Of a stretch of 64,000 nt of DNA, positions 9,284 through 19,300 are shown piece after piece (positions within the stretch are counted from its first letter, which is position 1; every line of letters begins with the position of its first letter). The notes under the pieces were generated by a model. It was not told where the DNA came from and made no database searches. It was given only the letters and a program-made list of their open reading frames with translations. This stretch comes from Tritrichomonas musculus (lineage: Eukaryota; Parabasalia; Tritrichomonadida; Tritrichomonadidae). The stretch lies in assembly GCA_039105265.1 (NCBI GenBank), contig JAPFFF010000012.1, positions 1,302,001 through 1,366,000 on the forward strand, given 5' to 3'. A program made the position numbers and the translations under genes.

Positions 9284-12200
9284 TTAATCGCCTTGACCGC
9301 TACTTCCAACAACTGGAAGTTTAGAACAGCATGAGCATTTACCTTTCTTACAGAGACAATATGAAACAACACCAATTACAATAACAGCAACACCACCAAC
9401 TACAGAACCGATAATTATGTTAGTATACGATTTTTTATCAGAAACTTCAATCTGATAAGTTGCAGATTCAGCGTTATTATTAAATATAGCAATACAAATA
9501 CTTGATTTTGCAGGATCCACAGTAATAGACTTACTCAAAAAATGACCAGCTTCAGCAGAATTTTCATAATCATTAATAGAAACATGGCACTGATCGCTGA
9601 ACCATAAAGTTGCTTTATCAGTAAATGAACCACCACTTGCCTTAGCTTTAATAGTACGTATTTCAATATCAGTAATGAACATTATCCTTTTGACTTCTAG
9701 TGATCCTACGTTGTATGAACCAGATGTTCCACGGACAGTAATAACTTCAGCTTGACATAACGATCCAATATGATTTTCGTCGCATTTACATTGCGTTAAA
9801 TCTCTATCGGCACATTGATCGCATGGACAACTATCGATAGGTATGTAAACATCTTCGTCTCCACCGCCAGTACCGCCACCAGTGTCTCCGCCAGTGCCAC
9901 CACCAGTATCACCACCAGTACCAGAAGAAGGCTTTCCAAAGACGATAGTTTTGTTCTCAATGTCACCTGTTACAACCACTGAAAAGTCTTGCTTATCTGT
10001 TCCAAGGCCTCCGTCCATGAAGTCTCCTGATTGGATGTGAATTGTATAGTTACCAATTTCGACTTCATTTTTCCAGATGACAACTTTCTCATTTGTAGAG
10101 AAATGTTGAGAGTCGCCAGTGTCAAGATGATCGCCTAAGTATCTCTTATTGGAAGGAGACATGACAACAAGATCAAGATCACGTGTAAGAGGAACATTAG
10201 AAGATGCTTCAAGCATTGGATCAAGGTAAGACATTGTAATTTGAAGATCTACATTTTTAGATTTAACTTCAACTTTGGCTACAAGATGACCCTCTTCACT
10301 AATGGATGGCGACTTATCTTGGTTTGTGATTTGGACACCAAAAGAATTGTCAAATGGAAGAATTGTGGAGAGATCAACAACACCATGGCCAAAAAGAACA
10401 TCAGGAGTTCTTTTATTTGTATGCGGATGCTTGCAAGAATTGATCATAAGTGCCCGCATTGTTGCTGCATTAAGAGTAACAGGCGTATTGAGCCATTTTC
10501 CATCAATGAAGTATTGCCTGACTAGAGCAACGGCTCCTGCTGCATTTGGCGTTGCCATTGATGTTCCTTGCATGTAAGTAAAATCAGCTTCATTTTGATC
10601 CCTGCATCCATGATCTTGCGTGACTCCAGCACGGCTCTTGGCACTGGTAATATGGGTACCCGGTGCCATAATGTCAGGTTTCAATATACCTTTGTTTCCA
10701 GGACCTCCTGAAGAGTAATCAGCATGTGTAATTGGCTTGGAATTGTTGAATTGCGTAATGTCAGTGACTTTTACATTACCACCAGCACTTAATAATTTGT
10801 TTACATCTGATGTTTCGTAAGTGTACAAAATACCGCTCGTTTCTCCAAGTTCACAGCTGAAAATCCAATCTAATTGACTTGAAGAAGAAGCATAGAGAAG
10901 AGAGATATGATTTCCATTGATCGAATTACATTGGCTACCCGCGCTTGAATCAATAGCAAGAACTTTGCTTCCTTTCTTGGTGCTTATTGAACCTATTGTC
11001 CAAGGATCGGCATCAAGTAAAGCATAAACGGTAAAAGATATTGATGGATTATTTACACTTTCTATTTGATATCGACTATCACCAAGAAAATCGCCTATTG
11101 CTCCGACTGTCAGAACGTTCTTTGAACCACCAGGATCACATACAGTGAAGTTCCCATCTTCATACTCATTTCCTGCCGCAAATAGGAAAAGACGTTCTGG
11201 GTTTTCGTAAGCAAGTTTACCATATTGGTAATTAATTCGATCATAATAGCCATCGACGCCCCAACTATTGGTTGAGATATACGAACCATATTTTTTCATA
11301 AGCGTTCCAAGCTCGTCTGCAGTAACATCATTAAGACCACCAGCATAAAGAATTTTGGATTCTGGCGCATTCCCATTGTATAAACTCGTGCCTTTTTCGT
11401 CATCGTTAGTACAAATCGACTTACCAGCAGTTGTTCCAGCAACATGAGTTCCATGCTCATTCTCCTCAATAGTACGACTTAGATTGTTAAGATCATTACT
11501 GATATGACCATAATAAACAAATTTTCTATGATTTGTGAGTTCTTGATTAAGTTTAATACTACCATATGTATCATCGCGAAACATTGCATGATATGGATCA
11601 ATTGGAGTATCTTGAATTGTTATAATTTGCCCTTCACCATTAATGCCTTTGTCATTAACATAACGAGGTAGATAATAAACACCTGATTTATGAGTTAGTC
11701 TTGAACTTATTGGTGCATTTTTCTGAGTATATCCAGTCATAAGATTATTTTTAACTCGCGGCCTTGTAAATGTTGATACACTTTTTACAGAATCAATAGA
11801 TGATAATTCTTTAACAACCTTTTTCTTTTTGCTGAGTTCATTTCGATTAACTTGAATAAGAAAAGAATCTTGGTCATCTCTACGTAAAATTGTATAAAGA
11901 TCAGGATTTAATGGCAAATTGAAACCAGGAGCTACAACAACATGAAAAAGATTGACTTTCTCAATTGAACCACCTCCTTCGTAGAATTTATCTGATGATT
12001 CAAGTTTTCTGACAAGAGAAATGTTTTGGATTTTTTCAAGTTGGCTGGTTCTTAAGTAAAGTATGAACGTATCTTTAAGGATTGAACTCTTAATAGTAAA
12101 GTTAAGAGTTTTGCTTATTTCATGAAGATCAGATGTTAGAAAGTGAACATAATACCAAGCAGAGACATCAGGATTTTCATCATAGCCCATTATCCTCCTA

Positions 12201-12376
12201 GAAAAACGGCGTATGATATTTTTTTCACTATTTATATAATGATCAGGAGGAGATAGAGAATATTCTTTATTCTTGTTGATGAATGTAAAAGATGACTTCT
12301 TACGTTTGCTTTCTTTTGTACTTTCCTGTGAAAATACAGAAACAAAAAAGAAGGCACAGAGAAGTGAAATAAACAT
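9284..12376 (-). CDS. Membrane-anchored subtilisin-like serine protease (S8 family)
   Basis: A 1030-residue secretory protease. Residues 1-17 (MFISLLCAFFFVSVFSQ) are a signal peptide. Residues 18 to about 230 would be the propeptide. The triad is visible: D256 in IQDTPID, H308 in HGTHVAG and S606 in GTSMATP, with oxyanion-hole N403 in FAAGNE. The 300-residue gap between His and Ser reflects a large insert (about 430-560), as in a protease-associated domain. A beta-rich domain follows, then a Gly/Thr/Asp repeat near 825-848, a Cys-rich EGF-like segment at about 850-875 and a second beta domain. Residues 986-1008 form a transmembrane helix, followed by a 22-residue Cys/Lys-rich tail. This is a type I surface or lysosomal protease; trichomonads use such enzymes in surface shedding and host interaction. 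An Inr-like TCATA lies 8-12 bp before the ATG. Confidence 0.9.
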   Translation of the reverse strand: MFISLLCAFFFVSVFSQESTKESKRKKSSFTFINKNKEYSLSPPDHYINSEKNIIRRFSRRIMGYDENPDVSAWYYVHFLTSDLHEISKTLNFTIKSSILKDTFILYLRTSQLEKIQNISLVRKLESSDKFYEGGGSIEKVNLFHVVVAPGFNLPLNPDLYTILRRDDQDSFLIQVNRNELSKKKKVVKELSSIDSVKSVSTFTRPRVKNNLMTGYTQKNAPISSRLTHKSGVYYLPRYVNDKGINGEGQIITIQDTPIDPYHAMFRDDTYGSIKLNQELTNHRKFVYYGHISNDLNNLSRTIEENEHGTHVAGTTAGKSICTNDDEKGTSLYNGNAPESKILYAGGLNDVTADELGTLMKKYGSYISTNSWGVDGYYDRINYQYGKLAYENPERLFLFAAGNEYEDGNFTVCDPGGSKNVLTVGAIGDFLGDSRYQIESVNNPSISFTVYALLDADPWTIGSISTKKGSKVLAIDSSAGSQCNSINGNHISLLYASSSSQLDWIFSCELGETSGILYTYETSDVNKLLSAGGNVKVTDITQFNNSKPITHADYSSGGPGNKGILKPDIMAPGTHITSAKSRAGVTQDHGCRDQNEADFTYMQGTSMATPNAAGAVALVRQYFIDGKWLNTPVTLNAATMRALMINSCKHPHTNKRTPDVLFGHGVVDLSTILPFDNSFGVQITNQDKSPSISEEGHLVAKVEVKSKNVDLQITMSYLDPMLEASSNVPLTRDLDLVVMSPSNKRYLGDHLDTGDSQHFSTNEKVVIWKNEVEIGNYTIHIQSGDFMDGGLGTDKQDFSVVVTGDIENKTIVFGKPSSGTGGDTGGGTGGDTGGGTGGGDEDVYIPIDSCPCDQCADRDLTQCKCDENHIGSLCQAEVITVRGTSGSYNVGSLEVKRIMFITDIEIRTIKAKASGGSFTDKATLWFSDQCHVSINDYENSAEAGHFLSKSITVDPAKSSICIAIFNNNAESATYQIEVSDKKSYTNIIIGSVVGGVAVIVIGVVSYCLCKKGKCSCCSKLPVVGSSGQGD

Positions 12377-13135
12377 GAAAAAATATGAAACACGTTATTA
12401 ATAATTTTTTACACAATTTCCGATATATTGAAATAATAAAAAAAAAATATCTATTTTAATATTACAACTATATCATTATTTCTAGATAGTTTTTAGAAAA
12501 AAAAATAGCAATTTTTTTTATTTTGGTTAAAATTTAATTCTTTGAATTTTTCAGGCTGAACCATTTCAAAAAATTCAAAAAAACTATTATATTTTTTTAT
12601 TTATGAAAATCTGACTGATTTCAAATGATAAACTTACAATAACTTGATTAAAAAATTTAATAAAATATTAATTTATTAAAATTATAATTATTAACTATAT
12701 TTACATTGAGTTTTATTAAAAAAAAGCTATTATTATTTTTTTTTTTAAACCCCACATCAATTAGAACTGTATCGTAAAAGAAAATTCTTTTAATTCAAAT
12801 AAATCATACTATTTTACCAGATATAATTCACTTATTACTTATTGGAAAATCATGGATATTATAATTTTTCATTTTTTTCTTCTTTAATTGATTTTATATC
12901 AAATAAAATATAATTTTCGAAAGATACAAGACATACCATTAGGAAAAAATATTTTCATTTATTACATAAATGCATATATAGAAGCAATAAAAATAAATTA
13001 TAATAAAATACTATATTTTTTTTTTTGCAATTAACTAAAAAATGAATCAAAACTTCATAGAAGTTGTGACAACGTAAATAACTAAAATATATATTTCATA
13101 TTTGCATATAAAAATAAAACAAAAAAACATTATAT
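12377..13135. other. Intergenic region without recognisable features
   Basis: About 760 bp of AT-rich DNA between the protease start and the Sec24-like gene's stop. It has T/A runs at about 12740-12748 and 13018-13026. No coding frame, RNA gene or inverted-repeat element is evident. Confidence 0.6.
12384..12388 (-). promoter_or_regulatory. Inr-like motif of the protease gene
   Basis: On the minus strand TCATA begins 12 bases before the protease ATG and fits the trichomonad initiator TCA-Y-W. The implied leader is about 10 nt, normal for these organisms. A match this short is only suggestive. Confidence 0.3.
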
Positions 13136-15280
13136 TTATGCAAATTTGTAGTTTTTCTTTTGCGGCTCTGGCTGATTTGATTGTTCTTGATTCTGCTGCT
13201 CTGTTTGCTGCTGGTAAACTTGCTGTTCTGGCTGCTGAAATTGCGGCTGCTGATTATAAAATTGCGGTTGTTGTTCTATTTGTTGCTGGTAAATTTGCTG
13301 TTGTGGCTCTGGACGTTGCATCTGCTGATTGTAAAATTGCTGTTGTTGCTCTGTTTGCTGAAATGGCTGCTGATAAAGCTGCTGACTATATAGTTGTTGT
13401 TGAGTCTGATTGATTTGCTGCTGGTATATTTGTTGCTGCTGATATTGTTGATTATATAATTGTTGTTGTTGAGTCTGATTGATTTGCTGCTGGTATATTT
13501 GTTGTTGCTGATATTGTTGATTATATAATTGTTGCTGTTGAAGCTGCAATTGCTGATTGTAAATTTGCTGTTGTTGTAACTGTTGGGAATAAAAATGCTG
13601 CTGTTGATCCTGCATTTGAGGCTGAACTTGCTGCTGTTGAGGAGGAGGAGAAATAATCTGATTTTGGGAAGGCAGGTTGGCTGAATTTTTTGCCGATTTT
13701 TGTCCATATAGAGTCTTATTAAATGCAAATAAGGCAAGCTGATCAGCTTGAATATTATTTTGATTATTAATAATTAATTCTGGCAATTGGAAAGAAATGC
13801 CCGTGAACGCTTTTTTTAATGAATCAAGTAATTTTTGAGCTTGTTCTCTCCCTTCAATCAAAAATCTCTGAGCAACGAAAGTTGAACAAAAATCAATTTG
13901 AGCATTCAAATTTATAGCCTGACATTTTAAAATAGGAACAGTTGTTACTCTCATTTTTCTCACGTTATCGTTTGTTGTAAAATAAACAACAATTTGAATG
14001 TAAGGATTATCGTCAGCATCACTTGGGTCAAATTTAAAGCTAAACGAATCGTTGTACTTGATTTTGGAGGTACTTATTCCTGTGTGAGATTTCATCATTC
14101 CTTGACCTGCGAAGTCACTCAAGGGACCATTTGCAGGCGGACAAACAAAGATGAAAGTATCATGAAAACTAGGGAAATTCAAGACATCCAAAAATTCGTT
14201 GTACATGCTACTAACATTATTATCAACATTTTGATATGAATTGATAGTATTCAAATTGAATGACATTTGGGGAAAGATTTTGAAAATTCCTCCTGTAATT
14301 GCCGAAAAGTCAAGTAATGGGTTTTTATATGGAAAATTACTAATTCGATTTTGACTTGCAAAAACAATAACTGATGCTTGTACATTTCGTTTCACCATCT
14401 GAAGCGATGCAGAATTCATTAAATCTTTATTTGCCTCAGATGAAAATAGATTAAAATCTTTTTCGTCAAAAATATAATAAACATTTGTTCCAAATAGTAA
14501 AGAAATCTTTTTTGAATGCTCAATAACGTTTTTGCAATATTCATCTTCATAAGCTGCTTCAACATAGGCAAGTTCTGAAGCTTTATTGATGATTGTTTGA
14601 AATTTATATCGAAAATTTGGAGCTGAAACGTAATAAAGCGGTGAACGACATTCAGGAGCATCATCAAAATATGTTTGAAATTCAGGTGAAGGTCGAAGTT
14701 TAACAAGAGTGAGAGCACCATGCAAGAAGCAAATAGCAAATTGACGAAGTTGGAAACATTGTTGAAGATGAAGATCAATACAATTGAAAATTTCAGGATT
14801 CGATTTCATTAAAGATAATGAAATATAAAAAAAAGTTGTAGGAACAAAATTCGTTTGGCGTGATTTAAATTTATCTTTGGCTATAGCATCATATACCTCG
14901 TATTTACATTCAGCACTATTAACACCAGAATTATCAAATGCGTTTGTCCCTCCGAAATTAGTGCATCCGTTGAAAGTTGGGATATATATATTTGAATTAG
15001 TAGGGTTAGGATTGGGAATTGAATATATATTAGGCGTTTTAAATCGATTTGTGCTGCCACATAATGAGCACGTAAATGTAGTTGCGTCGTATTTATTAAA
15101 TTTATTAAAAAAAGCAGAACAATATGAACAGCGTGGAATATCATCTGCTTGCAAAACAGATGTTTCAGGAAATATAGAAGGACTTGGAAATGGCGTGTAA
15201 TTAATACCAATAAAATTTGGATTTGTTTTACTTAATTTTTCTGCATGGTGATGAGTAATTTGAACATATGTTTGCGACAT
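13136..15280 (-). CDS. Sec24-like COPII coat protein with Gln-rich C-terminus
   Basis: A 714-residue protein counted from the ATG at 15280 (MSQTYVQITHHH); upstream in-frame codons lack an ATG. The zinc finger C51-x2-C54-x16-C71-x2-C74 follows IPR, the exact setting of the Sec23/Sec24 finger. Next comes a trunk domain (about 120-370) with ISLSLMKSNPEIF and an ITGGIFKIFPQ segment, then a beta-rich and helical part. Residues about 555-705 are mostly glutamine with Tyr, Pro and Asn. Sec24 normally carries its disordered Pro/Gln-rich part at the N-terminus and ends in a gelsolin-like domain. Here the disordered part is C-terminal, and the gelsolin domain is absent or unrecognisable. Predicted role: cargo-selecting inner coat of ER exit vesicles. 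It starts 144 bp from AP-1 gamma in head-to-head orientation. Confidence 0.75.
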   Translation of the reverse strand: MSQTYVQITHHHAEKLSKTNPNFIGINYTPFPSPSIFPETSVLQADDIPRCSYCSAFFNKFNKYDATTFTCSLCGSTNRFKTPNIYSIPNPNPTNSNIYIPTFNGCTNFGGTNAFDNSGVNSAECKYEVYDAIAKDKFKSRQTNFVPTTFFYISLSLMKSNPEIFNCIDLHLQQCFQLRQFAICFLHGALTLVKLRPSPEFQTYFDDAPECRSPLYYVSAPNFRYKFQTIINKASELAYVEAAYEDEYCKNVIEHSKKISLLFGTNVYYIFDEKDFNLFSSEANKDLMNSASLQMVKRNVQASVIVFASQNRISNFPYKNPLLDFSAITGGIFKIFPQMSFNLNTINSYQNVDNNVSSMYNEFLDVLNFPSFHDTFIFVCPPANGPLSDFAGQGMMKSHTGISTSKIKYNDSFSFKFDPSDADDNPYIQIVVYFTTNDNVRKMRVTTVPILKCQAINLNAQIDFCSTFVAQRFLIEGREQAQKLLDSLKKAFTGISFQLPELIINNQNNIQADQLALFAFNKTLYGQKSAKNSANLPSQNQIISPPPQQQQVQPQMQDQQQHFYSQQLQQQQIYNQQLQLQQQQLYNQQYQQQQIYQQQINQTQQQQLYNQQYQQQQIYQQQINQTQQQLYSQQLYQQPFQQTEQQQQFYNQQMQRPEPQQQIYQQQIEQQPQFYNQQPQFQQPEQQVYQQQTEQQNQEQSNQPEPQKKNYKFA
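13160..13640 (-). repeat. CAG/CAA-type glutamine repeat tract
   Basis: Inside the Sec24-like gene, imperfect repeats of Gln codons broken by Ile-Tyr and Leu-Tyr blocks (LYNQQYQQQQIYQQQ occurs twice) produce a Gln-rich tail of about 150 residues. Two near-identical stretches at about 13380-13450 and 13455-13525 show recent internal duplication. All frames of the tract stay open, which explains several overlapping spurious frames here. Confidence 0.8.
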
Positions 15281-15423
15281 GTTAACATTGCCAATTAATG
15301 GCTCCAAAGTTTGATTATCTGAATATTGTTGCAATTTTAAAAATGAAATGTCTCGTTAAGGCTGATAAGAAAGGTCATTATTTATCGTTAAATTTATTTT
15401 TTCAGAGAAAAAAAAGTAACACC

Positions 15424-17988
15424 ATGACTAAGTCTGGAGTTGACGAATTTATATCCGATATTCGTGAAGCTGAATCTCCGGAAGATGAAAGATTAATTAT
15501 AAAATCTGAATTGGCAGATATTCGATCTCAAATCAAAGATTCCGATACTGAATATAAACCTCGGTTAGTTATGAAACTCGTTTATTTAAGCATTACAGGC
15601 GAAAATACCTCATGGGCTCAAATTGAATCCGCGGGTCTCATGTCTCATCATCGCTTTTCATATAAACGTATTGGCTATCTTGCTGCTCAAACCTTTATTG
15701 ACGAGTCAAACGATATGTCTGTTTTACTTACGCAAACTATACTTGGCGATTTAAAGGCATCAAATCCATTTACACAAGCGCTTGCTCTTTCTTATGTAGC
15801 AAATAAAGGTACTGCAGAACTATGTCAAGAAGTATCAGTTGAAGTTAATAAATTGGCTTCGTCAATACATCCAGGTATTTTGAAACGCGTTGGAATGGCT
15901 TCAGTAAATATTGTTCGAAAAGTTCCTGAATTAACACGTACTTTCCGCAAAACTTTAACTACACTATTAAGTAGCCCTAAACATGGTGTCGTTTCATCTG
16001 GTATAGCATTAGCTATAGCTATGATCCAAAATGAACCTACGTTTTATCATAGTTGGTCACACTTTTCTAAACCATTTACAAAATTATTCAAAGACATGCA
16101 ATTCTCCAAGCCAACAAACGAATTTCGGATGTCCAGCTACAACGATCCATTTTTACAAATTAAAACAATGCAATTACTTGGTCTTTTAAAGCAACCTTCA
16201 GACGAATTAGATGATGTTCTTACATCAGCTATTACAGCTATCGACTCTAGACGTAATACCGGACGTGCTTTACTCTTTCAAGCAGTGGAAACAATTGGCC
16301 AAACTGCTAAAAAAGCTTCATTATACTCTCTCGCATTAAATCAAATTGGTCGTTTAATGAACATCAATCAAGCTAATGTACTTTATTCCGCATTATCAGT
16401 TTTTTCAAGGTTATTATACAACGGTAAAGAAATTATTTCCCGATCTTCACGCGAGTCAATAGCTCTTAAACGATACAAGAGCCAAGTTGTTAATTGCCTC
16501 GATAATAGAGATCCATCTATCAGAAGACGAGCTTTAGATGTTGTACTTGCTCTTGTTGATGGCCAGAACGTCGAATCTTTAGTTCCTGAAGTTATTGACT
16601 ATCTTCATTTAACAGCTGATAAAGACTTCAGAACAGAAATGGTGAATAAGCTTTTCACCACCATACAACGTTTTGCACCAACAAATATCTGGCTTTTCGA
16701 TACTGTTCATTCATTAATCATTGACAGTGGCAACTATATTGGAAATGATATAATTACTTATATGTGCAGACTAATTGCAACAAACGAAGAAGTGAGAAAT
16801 CACTCAATTCCTCTCCTTGAAAATACACTTTTCGGTTTTAGCGGAAATCAAACACTTGTCAAAGTTGCTTCGTGGGCAGTTGGCGAATATTCACAAGCAG
16901 GCGATAAAATGCAAAGCGACATCGACATTTTAATGAAAATTGCCAAAATGCCTCAAACAGATACAGAATCACTCTGCTATGTCCTTACAGCAATATCAAA
17001 ACTTGCGGCAAGATTAAATAAAACTGATAATGTTCTTACTTTCCTTAATGACTTCGCAGTATCAAGTGACATCGAACTTCAACAAAGATCTGGCGAATTA
17101 GGCCGAATTCTTTCCCAACCGAACATTTGGGCAACTTCGCTTGCACCTCCTGATTATAAACCTCTCGAAAAAGTTGAGGGATCGAAATCTGATGCAAACC
17201 AAGGACCAAAGGCAACTATTGTTCAAAGCGCTTCACAAAACATCACCGATTCAGCACAAAGTTTAATCGATGTTAGCGATCTTGTACGTCTTCAAGATCA
17301 ACGTAGTGGACCATTACCACAACAACAAAAGCAATCTCTTGATACCATTATCGATGATTTGCTTAACCTTGATCCTCATGCAAGCCTTACTCCTGTTTCA
17401 TCAAATTTGGTTTCAAACCTGTCAAACATAAACCAAGCACCATCAAATTCAAATCTTACACCAGCTTCCCCAAACCTTTCTCTAAACGAAAATCCAAATG
17501 CAAATGCTAATCCAAATGTAAATCCAAATGCCAATCCAAACGCAAATACCAATTCAAACGCTAATGCAAGTATCACTCCAACTCAATCAGCCGCAGATGA
17601 TGTTAAAGAATTAGCTACCGAACAATTTAAACCACCACCAGGAGCAGTTAAAGCTCTTAGTAACGCCGATTTTGAAATTTATTTCGAAGTTCAGAGAAAT
17701 GCTGCTAATCAGAATCAAGTTGCAATTCGAACAACTATCGCTAATTTAGGATTGCATCCACTCACCAATTTCAGGATTCAGTATGGAGTACCTGTTGGAT
17801 GGGCACTACGAGCTCAACCATTAAGCAGCAATGTTTTACCTGCACGTGGAGGTGGCCCATTAATGCAAGTTTTGTATCTTGAAAACACTGGCAGTCTGCC
17901 TTTAATGATGAAGACACATGCTACGTTCATGTTTGGATCACAGCCAATCACTGCTGATGATGTTGTGAATAATGCAGTATTTGCATAA
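15424..17988 (+). CDS. AP-1 complex gamma-adaptin (large subunit)
   Basis: 854 residues from the ATG at 15424. An in-frame ATG at 15298 would add 42 residues, but the family begins at the block used here: DIREAESPEDERLIIKSEL aligns with the gamma-adaptin opening (RTIRTARTQAEEREMIQKE). Diagnostic blocks follow in order: KRIGYLAAQ, FTQALALSYV, IVRKVPEL, HGVVSSG, DPFLQIKTMQLL, DPSIRRRALD, LVKVASWAVGEY and DIELQQRSGEL. Then come a low-complexity hinge (about 600-745) with an Asn-Pro/Asn-Ala repeat and a C-terminal ear (about 745-854; FEIYFEVQRN, GVPVGWALRAQ). AP-1 recruits clathrin and cargo at the trans-Golgi and endosomes. The hinge holds possible clathrin-type boxes (LDTIIDDLLNLD). The short shared gap with the Sec24-like gene may be a bidirectional promoter. 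Confidence 0.92.
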   Translation: MTKSGVDEFISDIREAESPEDERLIIKSELADIRSQIKDSDTEYKPRLVMKLVYLSITGENTSWAQIESAGLMSHHRFSYKRIGYLAAQTFIDESNDMSVLLTQTILGDLKASNPFTQALALSYVANKGTAELCQEVSVEVNKLASSIHPGILKRVGMASVNIVRKVPELTRTFRKTLTTLLSSPKHGVVSSGIALAIAMIQNEPTFYHSWSHFSKPFTKLFKDMQFSKPTNEFRMSSYNDPFLQIKTMQLLGLLKQPSDELDDVLTSAITAIDSRRNTGRALLFQAVETIGQTAKKASLYSLALNQIGRLMNINQANVLYSALSVFSRLLYNGKEIISRSSRESIALKRYKSQVVNCLDNRDPSIRRRALDVVLALVDGQNVESLVPEVIDYLHLTADKDFRTEMVNKLFTTIQRFAPTNIWLFDTVHSLIIDSGNYIGNDIITYMCRLIATNEEVRNHSIPLLENTLFGFSGNQTLVKVASWAVGEYSQAGDKMQSDIDILMKIAKMPQTDTESLCYVLTAISKLAARLNKTDNVLTFLNDFAVSSDIELQQRSGELGRILSQPNIWATSLAPPDYKPLEKVEGSKSDANQGPKATIVQSASQNITDSAQSLIDVSDLVRLQDQRSGPLPQQQKQSLDTIIDDLLNLDPHASLTPVSSNLVSNLSNINQAPSNSNLTPASPNLSLNENPNANANPNVNPNANPNANTNSNANASITPTQSAADDVKELATEQFKPPPGAVKALSNADFEIYFEVQRNAANQNQVAIRTTIANLGLHPLTNFRIQYGVPVGWALRAQPLSSNVLPARGGGPLMQVLYLENTGSLPLMMKTHATFMFGSQPITADDVVNNAVFA

Positions 17989-18135
17989 GATGCACAATTT
18001 TTGATTTTGTTATTTCATCTTTATTGAAAAAATATAAATAATTTATTGATATTCTTTATTTTTTTTTTTTTTTTTTTTTTTTGAATGAAATTCATTTGGC
18101 AAAGATTTTCAAATTTTTCTATTTTTAAGGTTAAA

Positions 18136-19167
18136 ATGTCAAACTTGGCGAACGCTTTTTTATTTGATCACAATGATAAAGTAGAACTTGGAAATTACGT
18201 CAACAATCTACTTAATTCTATTAAAGGTCCAAACTCAAAATATTTTAACAAATACCAAAATATGATACCAAATTTCAATAAAATATTTAAAGGAGTGGAT
18301 AGTACAAAGAAGATAAATTTTAATTCAGTTAGAATATTTACAATCAGTTTTAAACGCGATGTTAAACCAGTGGTATTAAGAAAATTTATGAAACACAGTT
18401 TAATAGCTATTCAGAATGGTGAATCAGCTTCTATGCATGAAATAGAAGACAGTGATCGTGATATTGAATTAAATGAACTTTCAAAGCAATTTTTAGCAAA
18501 CCCAAATAAAAAATCAAAGGACGCTTTATTAGAAATAGCCAGGAAGAATAAAAACATTGGATTATGGTATTTTATAGAAAACTTTTACGATAATTTCTTT
18601 GGTATAGATAATCTTATTTCACAATATTTTCCAGATAAGTTTGAAACTCCTATTCCAAGTACTATAACCCTTTTAACAGTTCATCATGATGACGTACCGC
18701 AACTTCTTGAAACTGACCTATCTAAATCAAAAATAGAAGACGATATTATACACGAAAATCTGAAAGATGATATCATTAATTTATGCGATCCAAAATGTAT
18801 ATATGATAGCTCATATGATGATCAAGAAATAACTCCAAATGACATTAAAAGTATAAAGAAAGAAATATTATCAATAAATAAAAATATAGAAAAAGAAACA
18901 GCTAATTTAAATGATCTTAAAAAAGAAAATGAGCAGAAATCTTTATCAATAAAGGAAATCCAAAAGCATCTCCAAGAACTTAAATCCGTATGGAATGAAA
19001 ATGCACAATTAATTGCTAATTACCAAAATCAATGCAATTTCTTAATTGAATCTTTATATGTTTTACGTCAAAATTCGGCTCTTAACAACCTAGAAAAATT
19101 TACAATAGATTGCAAATGTGATAATGACGATATTGTAGATCAATTTATGGACAATTTAAAGATATGA
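18136..19167 (+). CDS. Coiled-coil protein of unknown function
   Basis: 343 residues from the ATG at 18136 (MSNLANAFLFDH). An ATG 17 codons earlier is possible, but it lies directly behind a T20 tract and reads as low-quality sequence. The N-terminal 150 residues are mixed alpha/beta and Lys-rich, the middle is acidic, and residues about 236-300 form a coiled coil (IKSIKKEILSINKNIEKE and following heptads). I recognise no family. The layout (small globular head, acidic linker, short coil) recalls cytoskeletal or kinetochore adaptors, but this is only resemblance. It lies 147 bp downstream of AP-1 gamma and 133 bp before the next gene, on the same strand. Confidence 0.7.
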   Translation: MSNLANAFLFDHNDKVELGNYVNNLLNSIKGPNSKYFNKYQNMIPNFNKIFKGVDSTKKINFNSVRIFTISFKRDVKPVVLRKFMKHSLIAIQNGESASMHEIEDSDRDIELNELSKQFLANPNKKSKDALLEIARKNKNIGLWYFIENFYDNFFGIDNLISQYFPDKFETPIPSTITLLTVHHDDVPQLLETDLSKSKIEDDIIHENLKDDIINLCDPKCIYDSSYDDQEITPNDIKSIKKEILSINKNIEKETANLNDLKKENEQKSLSIKEIQKHLQELKSVWNENAQLIANYQNQCNFLIESLYVLRQNSALNNLEKFTIDCKCDNDDIVDQFMDNLKI

Positions 19168-19300
19168 TAACGAAAATTGCCATGTTAAATATTTTTATAA
19201 AATAAAAGTTTATTTTTTAATATTTTTACTGTTTCAACTTTCTCACCTTTTTCGAATAGTTGTAAAGTATTCAAATATAATCTTTATATTTAAAATTAAA

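Noticed and set aside
13181-13737. Several additional open frames overlapping the Sec24-like tail on both strands
   Set aside because: They are by-products of the CAG/CAA-type repeat, which stays open in all frames.
15396-15410. TTTTTTCAG before the AP-1 gamma start as a 3' splice site
   Set aside because: The invariant trichomonad branch/acceptor motif (ACTAACACACAG) is absent and no 5' site is seen.
15298-15423. Extended N-terminus of AP-1 gamma from the ATG at 15298
   Set aside because: The family block begins at 15424, and the extra 42 residues are unlike adaptins and would overlap the divergent gene's promoter.
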